Positions 1 to 6,594 of a DNA stretch of 6,906 nt are shown piece after piece (positions within the stretch are counted from its first letter, which is position 1; each line of letters opens with the position of its first letter). The DNA is taken from contig CALDQF010000033.1 in assembly GCA_937911845.1 (NCBI GenBank), positions 1 through 6,906 of the forward strand, in the 5' to 3' direction. The stretch is from an uncultured Phycisphaera sp. (GTDB lineage: Bacteria > Planctomycetota > Phycisphaerae > Phycisphaerales > SM1A02). The position numbers and the translations under genes are program-made. Under the pieces are notes generated by a model. The model saw nothing but the letters and a program-made list of their open reading frames with translations, searched no databases and was not told the DNA's origin.

Positions 1-1
1 C

Positions 2-67
2 CGGATCATGGAAGAGGCCGAGACGATCATCCGCGAGAAGCTGGCCAGGATGGCCGGAGCAAATTGA
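2..67 (+). CDS. C-terminal tail of an upstream reading frame, possibly the N-terminal part of the broken phosphotransferase
   Basis: The second forward frame is open from the left edge to a TGA at 65-67 and encodes 21 residues forming a charged amphipathic helix (EEAETIIREKLARM). Its codons mostly end in G or C, as expected for real coding in this GC-rich DNA, whereas the third frame over the same bases gives an R/S/W/P-rich shadow. It is either the end of a separate upstream gene or the upstream part of the phosphotransferase that follows. Removing one base in the AAATT stretch at 61-65 would fuse the two frames without a stop. The product cannot be named from so short a piece. Confidence 0.4.
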   Translation, partial: RIMEEAETIIREKLARMAGAN

Positions 68-548
68 ACAAACCAGGAAGTCCCTTCAAGCCCTCCCTAC
101 AGATCTGGCCGAGTCGTGGGGTGACGCGCTTGATGCTTTGGTCAAGTACCACGACGAGGCGATTGCGGCATGGCGGTACCGGCCGATCAAAGGCTGGGTA
201 CACGGTGACGCCCATCTGGGGAACCTCTTGCGCACCGAACAAGATGAGGTCCGGTTGATCGATTTTGCCGAGGTGCGAGCTGGACACTGGGTGGAGGATG
301 CCATCGCGTTGGAACGTCCACTCTGGCAGCGGCCAGAACTCCTCGCCAAAGTGGATCCGGTCGACATGATGGCGGGCTACCGACGCGAGCTGGGATTACC
401 CGTGGCGGCTGAAGATGGACGTCTGGCCGCCATTCGCCGAACCCTTCTGGCGGCGACCGCACCCGCGTGGTCCCGGACTGAGGGTGGATTTTCGGGCTTA
501 CGGTCAACACTGAAGGTGCTTGAGCAAGGGCTCCGAGAGATCCACTGA
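63..548 (+). pseudogene. Aminoglycoside/choline-kinase-like phosphotransferase, C-terminal lobe, probably frameshifted or 5'-truncated
   Basis: The frame carries the hallmark of the APH/choline kinase fold. A Brenner-type catalytic loop HGDAHLGN begins at base 201 (catalytic Asp and metal-binding Asn), followed about 12 residues later by LIDF, the counterpart of the DFG metal-binding Asp. The remainder (WVEDAIALERPLW onward) fits the helical C-lobe. Family members usually have roughly 150 or more residues with the nucleotide-binding N-lobe before the catalytic loop; here only 46 codons precede it. No ATG, GTG or TTG occurs in this frame until TTG at 138, yet protein-like sequence is already present from about 63 (LQALPTDLAESWGDALDAL). 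This suggests the gene continues from the preceding frame through a frameshift. A complete protein would transfer phosphate from ATP to a small hydroxylated substrate, unknown here. If the gene is intact, TTG 138 would give a 136-residue product lacking the ATP-binding lobe. Confidence 0.7.
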
Positions 549-558
549 TTCTCATATC

Positions 559-570
559 CGATTCGAATTG
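559..570. promoter_or_regulatory. AT-rich near-palindrome in the intergenic gap, possible operator
   Basis: The 12-mer CGATTCGAATTG contains a perfect 8-bp palindrome (ATTCGAAT, 561-568) and matches its reverse complement at 10 of 12 positions. It lies in the 55-nt gap between the phosphotransferase stop and the ATG of the membrane protein, one of the few non-coding stretches in the window. The position suits an operator, but a palindrome this short can occur by chance and no matching second site was noticed. Confidence 0.15.
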
Positions 571-593
571 TCTTCCGCTAAGATGTCTCGTTC

Positions 594-597
594 GGAG
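594..597 (+). promoter_or_regulatory. Ribosome binding site (GGAG) deciding the start of the membrane protein gene
   Basis: GGAG lies 6 nt upstream of ATG 604, an ideal Shine-Dalgarno spacing. It supports ATG 604 over the in-frame upstream candidates TTG 520 (inside the phosphotransferase gene) and ATG 583. Confidence 0.6.
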
Positions 598-603
598 CAA
601 CCC

Positions 604-1386
604 ATGACCGAAGAACGAAACAATCCTTCCAATCCCGCTGATGAGTCACCCGAGTTGGATGCCCGTCTCAATCAAATTGAGACGGCAACCGAAAAAGACT
701 CCAACGTGAACGAAGACTTCGTTCAATGGCTGAAAACCAGCTTCCCGATCTACGTTTTGGCGTTTGCCGCCGCGGCTGGTGGTTACATCTGGTACTTCCA
801 AGATCAAGCCACCCAACAAGCCAACACCATTGATGCTTGGCGTGAATTCCGTGCCGCCTCCAACCCTGATTCACTGCTCGAACTTGCCAGTGAAAAGGAA
901 GTCACACTGCCCCATCTCTCGGTCCAAGCCCGCCTGCAAGCAGGCAACCTGCAGTTGCAAGCGGTTCGACGCAACCGTCCGGTGAACGCCGAGGCCGACT
1001 CCACCGAAACCCTCAGCGATGAAGCGCGGGAAGCGACGCTCTCTGGCGCTGAAGCCGCCTTCAAAGCCGCAGAAGCGTCCGCGGGCCTTCTCCCCGATCC
1101 CATGATCCAACGAGCCACTGCCTTGGCGGGCTTGGCAGCCGTTGCCGAATGCCGAGGTGATCTCGAAGCCGCAGCAAGCTATTACGAGCAGGCCGAGTCC
1201 ACGGCCGAGTCCATCCCGCCATTTGCCGCAAGGTTCCGTACGGCCCGTGAAACCATGGCGGGACTCGACACACCACGAACCCTTCCCACGGCGGCCGAGG
1301 TCTCTGACCTGCGGACGCGTGCAACTTCACAGTCCAACCCGACCGAACTGGATCCGGTGTTGACCGAAATTCTCGGGGACGAGTGA
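604..1386 (+). CDS. Single-pass membrane protein with TPR-like extracytoplasmic domain (YfgM-like architecture)
   Basis: This encodes 260 residues. Residues 1-45 are a hydrophilic, acidic tail; residues about 47-65 (FPIYVLAF...GYIWYF) form one transmembrane helix; the rest is Ala/Glu-rich helical sequence. Residues about 167-200 contain a recognisable TPR-like helix pair (ALAGLAAVAECRGDLEAAASYYEQA). No cleavable signal peptide is evident, so a topology with the N-terminus inside and the TPR part outside is inferred. The layout resembles YfgM-type ancillary proteins, which in E. coli associate with the Sec translocon and PpiD, but sequence identity cannot be judged here, so no symbol is given. 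ATG 604 is chosen because GGAG lies 6 nt upstream. The gene ends in a GTGA overlap with the pseudouridine synthase gene, implying one transcript and coupled translation. The existence of the gene is very likely; its function is open. Confidence 0.85.
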   Translation: MTEERNNPSNPADESPELDARLNQIETATEKDSNVNEDFVQWLKTSFPIYVLAFAAAAGGYIWYFQDQATQQANTIDAWREFRAASNPDSLLELASEKEVTLPHLSVQARLQAGNLQLQAVRRNRPVNAEADSTETLSDEAREATLSGAEAAFKAAEASAGLLPDPMIQRATALAGLAAVAECRGDLEAAASYYEQAESTAESIPPFAARFRTARETMAGLDTPRTLPTAAEVSDLRTRATSQSNPTELDPVLTEILGDE

Positions 1387-2528
1387 GCACAGAAGAACCA
1401 GAACTTCTCGACCAAACTGCCGAACTTTTAGGCGGCGGGGGCACCATTGATTTGGAACAACTTCAAGCCCTGCACGCAGCCGCCCAAGATGGTGAACCCG
1501 TGGTGGTGCACTTCAAGTTACGTCGTGACCTCGATAAGCGCCTGGACCGCTATCTCACCGACCGGATCCCATTCCTGTCCCGAACCGGATTGCAGCATCT
1601 GATTCGAGATGGCGCGGTCCTTGTCAACGACCGCGCCCCCAAGCCTTCGACAAAATTACGCCAAGGCGATCGGTTAGCAGTATTTCTTCCCGCTCCCCCC
1701 AGCTCGGACATCCCGGCCGAACAGCATGATTTTGACGTGCTGCACGAGGACGAGTACATCATCGTGCTCAACAAGCCGGCGGGACTCTTGGTGCATCCGG
1801 CAAAAGGACATCAATCTGGCACCCTGGTCAACGCTTTGGCATGGCACTTCCAAAACCGAAGTGGCGGTGAACTCTCCAAGGTGGGCCAAGATCATGCTCG
1901 ACCTGGCATCGTGCATCGGCTGGACCGTCACACAAGTGGGGTGATGGTGGCGGCCAAAAATGAAACCGCCCATTGGCGGTTGGTAAAGCAGTTTGAAGAA
2001 CGAACTGTGGGCAAGCGGTACCTCGCCATCGTCCACGGAATCCCGGAGCCCGCTGCAGAACTGATCGACACCCCACTGGGGCCTCACCCGCGACAGCGTT
2101 TGCTGCAGGCGGTTCGAAACGACGAACTGGGCAAACCGGCGGTTTCGATCTATCGCACGCTCGAACAATATGAGGAGCACGCCTTGGTGGAGGTGGAACT
2201 GAAGACAGGTCGAACCCATCAGATTCGAGTGCACCTTTCACACCGAGGGCACCCACTTCTGGGAGATGACTTGTACGGAGGCAAGAGAAGTCTTCCTGCT
2301 GCACTTGGACCGGGGCCCGACGAATTGGATCTCGCCAAGCCAGTGGTTGACCGCCAAGCCTTGCATGCAACCCATCTTCGCATTCACCACCCCATCAGTG
2401 GGGAGCCGATGTCTTTTGCGGCCTCGCCTCCCGAAGATTTGTGTGGAGCCGTGCGTCGACTCAGGCGTGGTGGATGCACCACGTTGTCCCCGGCGGGAGC
2501 AGAATTGTCAGGCAGTTTGTTCGATTAG
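1383..2528 (+). CDS. rluD: RluD-type 23S rRNA pseudouridine synthase (RluA family)
   Basis: The 381-residue protein has an N-terminal S4 RNA-binding domain (about 50-100, RLDRYLTDRIPFLSRTGLQ ... VLVNDR) and a RluA-family catalytic domain (about 115-345). The catalytic signature HRLDRHTSG places the nucleophilic Asp at residue 181. Other family blocks are visible: the KPAGLLVHPA segment, the KRYLAIVHG segment, and the LKTGRTHQIRVHL motif near 273-285. The combination of an S4 domain with this catalytic domain is typical of RluD, which isomerises uridines in helix 69 of 23S rRNA; RluC is the main alternative, so the exact target is inferred. The protein is longer than E. coli RluD because of an acidic N-terminal extension of about 40 residues and a short Cys/Arg-containing tail. 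The start is GTG within GTGA, overlapping the upstream stop, with GGGGA at 1375-1379 very close upstream; GTG codons at 1500-1508 would remove the extension. The stop codon overlaps that of convergent mraY. Confidence 0.93.
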   Translation: MSTEEPELLDQTAELLGGGGTIDLEQLQALHAAAQDGEPVVVHFKLRRDLDKRLDRYLTDRIPFLSRTGLQHLIRDGAVLVNDRAPKPSTKLRQGDRLAVFLPAPPSSDIPAEQHDFDVLHEDEYIIVLNKPAGLLVHPAKGHQSGTLVNALAWHFQNRSGGELSKVGQDHARPGIVHRLDRHTSGVMVAAKNETAHWRLVKQFEERTVGKRYLAIVHGIPEPAAELIDTPLGPHPRQRLLQAVRNDELGKPAVSIYRTLEQYEEHALVEVELKTGRTHQIRVHLSHRGHPLLGDDLYGGKRSLPAALGPGPDELDLAKPVVDRQALHATHLRIHHPISGEPMSFAASPPEDLCGAVRRLRRGGCTTLSPAGAELSGSLFD

Positions 2529-3721
2529 CGAATGCGCAGTGTGACCAAAGCCACGGTGGCCAGCACAACACCCACAATCCAGAAACGGGTCACCACCTGC
2601 ACTTCACTCCATCCGCCCAAACGGAAATGGTGATGAACGGGGGCACAGCGAAAGATGCGCCGCCCCTTCCGAAGTCGGAACGACCCCACTTGAAGAATCA
2701 CACTGGCCATGTTCAGAAAGAACACCCCCGCGATGAGCACGAACAACAGTTCCTGACGGATGGCCAGAGCAACAAAGCCCAACAATCCCCCGATCGCCAA
2801 AGCCCCGGTGTCTCCCATAAAGACGCGAGCGGGGTTGACGTTAAACCAAAGAAAGCCCAAAGTCGCACCCAACAATCCCCCCAACGGCACAAGGAGTTCT
2901 TCTGCGCCTTGAACGTAAGGCAAAAGCAATTCCTGAGACAGATCAACTTGCCCGGCAATCCAGCAGGGCAACATCATGGCGATGGTGACGACGACGGTCA
3001 GCCCCGGCGCGAGTCCATCCATCCCATCGGTCAGGTTGACCGCATTGCTGGTCCCGGCCACCATCATGATGGCCAAGAAGACAAAGGCGATTTGCGGGAG
3101 CAAAATCACCGACTCCGACAGGATGCTCGATCCGGGAATCCACGTCCTGAAGAAAGGAACATTCATCACCAACGCCGTCGGTTGAGGGATGCCTCCCTCT
3201 AAACCCACCAATGCGGTCGCGCCACTTTCAAAATGTCGGTGGAGAAAAATCCCCATCAAGACAGACAAGCCCACTTGGAAGAGGAGCTTTTCCCACATCC
3301 GCAGACCGTCCCTTGAGCCCTCCCGCTTGCCTGCGGTGAGCTTCAACCAATCATCAAAGCCCCCCAGCAAGGCCAAGAACAGGGTGGTGGCCATGGCGAA
3401 GTGCACCAAGCCCTCTCGCAAATCAGCGAAGAGCAAGACGGAGAGCATCAACGCACCGACGATCAGGATCCCACCCATAGTGGGCGTCCCTGTTTTTTCC
3501 TGAGTCAATTCATCAAGGTCTCGATGGTTGGATTGGGCCAAGTCGCCAATCTTCTTGGCCCGCAACCAAGCAATCACCGAAGGGGCCGCCAGGAGCACGG
3601 AGATAAAGCCAACCAGAACTGCCAACGCCACCCGAAATTCGGTGCGTTGCATCAAGCGGATCAGGCCGTAGAACCACCAATCGGTGGCATCAATGCATTT
3701 GAGTGACAACAGGAACAACAT
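2525..3721 (-). CDS. mraY: Phospho-N-acetylmuramoyl-pentapeptide transferase MraY
   Basis: MraY is an integral membrane enzyme that transfers phospho-MurNAc-pentapeptide from UDP to undecaprenyl phosphate, forming lipid I. The 398-residue sequence shows the family signatures in order: KTGTPTMGGI (76-85), the catalytic Asp pair in GGFDDWLK (123-124), NAVNLTDGMDGLA (226-238), FLWFN (290-294), FMGDTG with the third conserved Asp (304), and PVHHHF (361-366). Around ten hydrophobic segments are evident. The chain is somewhat longer than the roughly 360 residues of E. coli MraY; most of the difference is an extra stretch around residues 163-200, between the DD motif and the NAVNLTDG motif. ATG 3721 is chosen because the N-terminus then aligns with that of E. 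coli MraY. It lies 8 nt after the murF stop, and the only upstream purine-rich element is GGGG about 11 nt away, so initiation probably relies on readthrough from murF. It is the last gene of the operon, and its TAA overlaps the rluD stop. Confidence 0.97.
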   Translation of the reverse strand: MLFLLSLKCIDATDWWFYGLIRLMQRTEFRVALAVLVGFISVLLAAPSVIAWLRAKKIGDLAQSNHRDLDELTQEKTGTPTMGGILIVGALMLSVLLFADLREGLVHFAMATTLFLALLGGFDDWLKLTAGKREGSRDGLRMWEKLLFQVGLSVLMGIFLHRHFESGATALVGLEGGIPQPTALVMNVPFFRTWIPGSSILSESVILLPQIAFVFLAIMMVAGTSNAVNLTDGMDGLAPGLTVVVTIAMMLPCWIAGQVDLSQELLLPYVQGAEELLVPLGGLLGATLGFLWFNVNPARVFMGDTGALAIGGLLGFVALAIRQELLFVLIAGVFFLNMASVILQVGSFRLRKGRRIFRCAPVHHHFRLGGWSEVQVVTRFWIVGVVLATVALVTLRIR

Positions 3722-3729
3722 CTTGCTGT

Positions 3730-5082
3730 TTACCCCATCGACCCCGGAAGGGGTTCCTCTCCAGCCGAAGGAAGAAGTCGTTCGAGGCCTGTACCACGCG
3801 ACCCCTTCATCAAAACCACCACGGGATGACCCAGCAACAAGTGGAACTGCTCCTGAAGGGACAATGCGTCATTTGCATGCGTCACCGGCAAACCATCAGC
3901 TTGGAGGCGCTCGGCGGCGGATGAAAAAGCATCCCCCACCAAAAAGATCTCCTGGAAAGGATCAACCCCATGGGAGTGCGCGATGCTCTCACCCAACTCT
4001 TGGTGGGCTTGTTCTGACCAATGCCCAAGCTCCAGAACTTCACCCAGCACCATCACTTTGGGGCTGGCGGGTTCCACGAGGTCGGCAAATGCCGCCATCG
4101 CGGCTCGTATGGACTCGGGGTTGGCGTTGTACGCATCATTCCAGATCACAGCCTGGCCGCATTGCCGCGGTGTCAGACGCATCGCCTCAGGGGCCACGGA
4201 CTCCATGGCTTCAATCGCGTCCGTTGCAGAGACCCCAAATTCACGAAGCACCGCATAAGCCGAAGCAGCATTGCCAACGTCGTGCCTCCCAGCCAAGCGC
4301 AAGCGGCACCGCTGACCATCGATCATCCCAATGCGGCGCTGGTCTTCCCACGGACCTGCGTCCCAAACCACATTACCAGCAGAACCAAACCGGACCACCC
4401 GAACACCGGTGGGGAGATCAGCCGGCAGTCCTTCGGGCAATACCGCCAACCCACCAGGGCCCAGAGCGCGGAGAAGTTCGAGCTTTTCTTCCCGCACCCC
4501 ATCCAACGAATCAAATGCACCCGCGTGGGCTTGGCCCACCATCGTCAGGATGGCGGCATCTGGCGCTACCATCTGAGCGAGTGGAGCAATTTCACCGGGA
4601 GCACTCATCCCGACTTCAGCGGCAAGCCAGACATGATCCGGAGTCAATTCCAACAAGGTCCGGGGCACCCCAATGTCATTGTTGAAGCTTTTGGGACTCT
4701 CAACACCCGGTCCACGCTGCCGCAAGCCCGCCGCCAAAAGGCGTTTGGTGGTGGTCTTCCCGCAAGATCCCGTGACAGCCGTGGAGAAACCAGACCACGC
4801 AGCCCGATGGGCAGCGGCGAGGTGTCCCAGAGCAACTCTGGTGTCGGGGACGACCAACTGCGGACAGGAGTGCTGGGCAGCCTGGGCAACGACCACCGCA
4901 CTCGCACCCAGAGAAACAGCTTGCTCGACGTGGTCATGGGCGTCAAACCGCTCGCCCTTCAGAGCCAAAAACCATTGGTCGGGTTTGATCTCACGGGTGT
5001 CCGTTGACAAGGAAAAAAACTGTGGCGCGGTACCAATCCAAGAACCTCCTGTCACCTCAGCTGCCAATGCACCATTCAACAC
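3730..5082 (-). CDS. murF: UDP-N-acetylmuramoyl-tripeptide--D-alanyl-D-alanine ligase MurF
   Basis: MurF is the cytoplasmic Mur ligase that uses ATP to add D-Ala-D-Ala to UDP-MurNAc-tripeptide. From GTG 5082 it has 450 residues, close to E. coli MurF (about 452). Visible motifs are STDTR plus ALKGERFDAHD (about 26-50, UDP-sugar-binding N-domain), the P-loop VTGSCGKTT (103-111), FNNDIGVP (133-140), the Mg-binding EVGM (156-159), NDAYNANPES (315-324) and KGSRGTGLE (426-434). The Cys at P-loop position 107 replaces the more usual Asn or Ser. The start is uncertain. GTG 5082 lies one nucleotide after the murE stop, has AGGG about 7 nt upstream, and gives a family-typical N-terminus ending in TGG before STDTR. 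ATG 5127 (15 residues longer, no Shine-Dalgarno, 44-nt overlap with murE) and TTG 5142 are alternatives. The gene is co-transcribed between murE and mraY. Confidence 0.96.
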   Translation of the reverse strand: MLNGALAAEVTGGSWIGTAPQFFSLSTDTREIKPDQWFLALKGERFDAHDHVEQAVSLGASAVVVAQAAQHSCPQLVVPDTRVALGHLAAAHRAAWSGFSTAVTGSCGKTTTKRLLAAGLRQRGPGVESPKSFNNDIGVPRTLLELTPDHVWLAAEVGMSAPGEIAPLAQMVAPDAAILTMVGQAHAGAFDSLDGVREEKLELLRALGPGGLAVLPEGLPADLPTGVRVVRFGSAGNVVWDAGPWEDQRRIGMIDGQRCRLRLAGRHDVGNAASAYAVLREFGVSATDAIEAMESVAPEAMRLTPRQCGQAVIWNDAYNANPESIRAAMAAFADLVEPASPKVMVLGEVLELGHWSEQAHQELGESIAHSHGVDPFQEIFLVGDAFSSAAERLQADGLPVTHANDALSLQEQFHLLLGHPVVVLMKGSRGTGLERLLPSAGEEPLPGSMG

Positions 5083-5083
5083 A

Positions 5084-6583
5084 TCAACACCCTGCCTCAG
5101 AACGGTAGCGGAGCGCTTCGGCGACATGGCTTCGGTCGTCAAACGCGATGCGGTGGGTCCCTAAAATTTGGTAATCCTCGTGGCCTTTGCCCGCGACGAT
5201 TAAGACGTCATGCTGCTTCATCATGGCTACCGCACGACGTATGGCTCGGCCCCGCTCGACCTCATGATCAACTTCCGCGAGGGAAGATTCTGGGATCCCA
5301 TTGAGAATGTCTTGAATGATGGTTTCCGGATCTTCCGTACGGGGATTGTCACTGGTCACCATGACCCGGTCCGCCAAAGTGGCTGCCACTTGGGCCATGC
5401 GTGGACGCTTCGAACGGTCACGGTCGCCGCCGCATCCAAACAAAACATGCAGTCGAGCGCCATTGGGAACTGCGGGACGCATGGCGGTGAGCACCTGGCA
5501 CAACGCATCATCCGTGTGGGCGTAGTCCACGAAAACTTTCACTTCGTGGACTGGGTCTTCCACGGGTTCCAGACGCCCGGGTGGCGCTCGAAGAACTTGC
5601 AACGCCGGCAAAATCTGGTCGGGCGTAAGCCCAAGGCCCCGTGCCGCCGCCACACTGCACAACACATTCTGCACGTTGTGTCGACCGGGGAGCGGAATGG
5701 TCACGACTGCGCCATCAAATCCAAGACCGTTGATCGAGATTTCGGTTCCATCTGAACGTTCCGAGCGCACCTCAGCGGACAGATCAGCACCGGAGTCAGA
5801 TTGAGTGGTGACCCGAATCAGTTTCTTGGATCTTGTGGCGCTGATCATGATCTCGGCGGCTTGGTCATCGATATTGACGACAGCGGTGCCATCTTCGGTC
5901 AACAGTTCGAACAAACGGGCTTTGGCCGCAGCGTAGTTCGCCATGTCTTGGTGGTAATCCAAATGATCACCTGTCAAGTTAGTGAAAATCGCCACTGAAA
6001 ATTGCAACGCATCAACCCGGCGTTGATCCAAAGCATGGGAAGAAACTTCCATCAAACACGCTTTGCATCTGGCGTCCACCATGTCGGCCAACAAAGCACT
6101 CAACTCTGGGGCGGGCGGAGTGGTCATCGTCGCGGGCTGAATAGCCGGCAACCGGCCCGTCTGATTGCCGACGGTTCCCACCAATCCCGATTCGATTCCG
6201 CCGTGTCGTACCAATTGATGAATCAACCAAGTGACCGTGGTCTTTCCATTCGTACCGGTGACGCCAACCACATCCAATTCTCGGGTGGGATGTTCGCACC
6301 ACGCTTCACACAGATGGGCCAACGCCACCGAAGCATCTTCGGCCAGGATCGTGACCACCCCTTTTCGGGTCTCCACTGCTTCCTCGAGCACCAAAGCCGC
6401 AGCGCCCGCCGCCAAGACACTGGGGATGTACTGATGTCCATCGACGTTCTGGCCCCGACGAGCCACAAACAACCAACCTTCCCCGACCTTTCTTGAGTCA
6501 TCAGTCACCCCTTGGATGACCGGATCATCTCCCGCGGGGAGCTGGATCCCTGGAACCTCTGAAAGCAACCTGGACAAACGCAT
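5084..6583 (-). CDS. murE: UDP-N-acetylmuramoyl-L-alanyl-D-glutamate--2,6-diaminopimelate ligase MurE
   Basis: MurE is a cytoplasmic Mur ligase that adds the third residue of the peptidoglycan stem peptide. The 499-residue protein is full length for the family. It shows the N-domain block TDDSRKVGEGWLFVA (27-41), the P-loop VTGTNGKTTV (108-117), the TTPPAPEL segment (154-161), MEVSSHALDQ (178-187), FTNLTGDHLDYH (200-211), the probable carbamylated Lys221 in YAAAKARLF, GCGGDRDRSKRP (383-394), DNPR (412-415) and GKGHE (465-469). DNPR is the known signature for meso-diaminopimelate specificity, as opposed to lysine, so the cell wall is inferred to be DAP-type. The usual HTPDAL appears as HTDDAL (356-361). 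ATG 6583 gives the standard MRLSRLL opening; the frame upstream only shadows the SEDS gene. It lies 11 nt after that gene's stop with no clear Shine-Dalgarno, and its TGA abuts the murF start. Confidence 0.97.
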   Translation of the reverse strand: MRLSRLLSEVPGIQLPAGDDPVIQGVTDDSRKVGEGWLFVARRGQNVDGHQYIPSVLAAGAAALVLEEAVETRKGVVTILAEDASVALAHLCEAWCEHPTRELDVVGVTGTNGKTTVTWLIHQLVRHGGIESGLVGTVGNQTGRLPAIQPATMTTPPAPELSALLADMVDARCKACLMEVSSHALDQRRVDALQFSVAIFTNLTGDHLDYHQDMANYAAAKARLFELLTEDGTAVVNIDDQAAEIMISATRSKKLIRVTTQSDSGADLSAEVRSERSDGTEISINGLGFDGAVVTIPLPGRHNVQNVLCSVAAARGLGLTPDQILPALQVLRAPPGRLEPVEDPVHEVKVFVDYAHTDDALCQVLTAMRPAVPNGARLHVLFGCGGDRDRSKRPRMAQVAATLADRVMVTSDNPRTEDPETIIQDILNGIPESSLAEVDHEVERGRAIRRAVAMMKQHDVLIVAGKGHEDYQILGTHRIAFDDRSHVAEALRYRSEAGC

Positions 6584-6594
6584 TCTTGTTGATG

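Noticed and set aside
579..584. TAAGAT as a possible -10 promoter element
   Set aside because: It matches only 4 of 6 consensus bases and has no convincing -35 element at 16-18 nt spacing.
520..603. Longer start for the TPR membrane protein (TTG 520 or ATG 583)
   Set aside because: TTG 520 lies inside the phosphotransferase gene, and only ATG 604 has a well-spaced GGAG.
2550..2562. GCCACGGTGGC inverted repeat near the convergent junction as a terminator
   Set aside because: The 5-bp arms enclose only a single base, which cannot form a normal hairpin loop, and there is no T-run; it lies within mraY coding sequence.
2441..3202. Plus-strand open frame of 253 codons spanning the rluD end and antisense mraY
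   Set aside because: The His/Gln/Arg-rich translation has no domain and overlaps both confident genes in wrong frames.
3684..4685. Plus-strand open frame of 333 codons opposite the mraY start and murF
   Set aside because: The translation is low-complexity, rich in Pro, Arg, Ser and His, with no recognisable domain, and it lies antisense to well-supported murF; it is a shadow of GC-rich codon usage.
4021..5007. Plus-strand open frame of 328 codons opposite murF
   Set aside because: It is entirely antisense to murF, with no motif and a composition typical of an out-of-frame reading.
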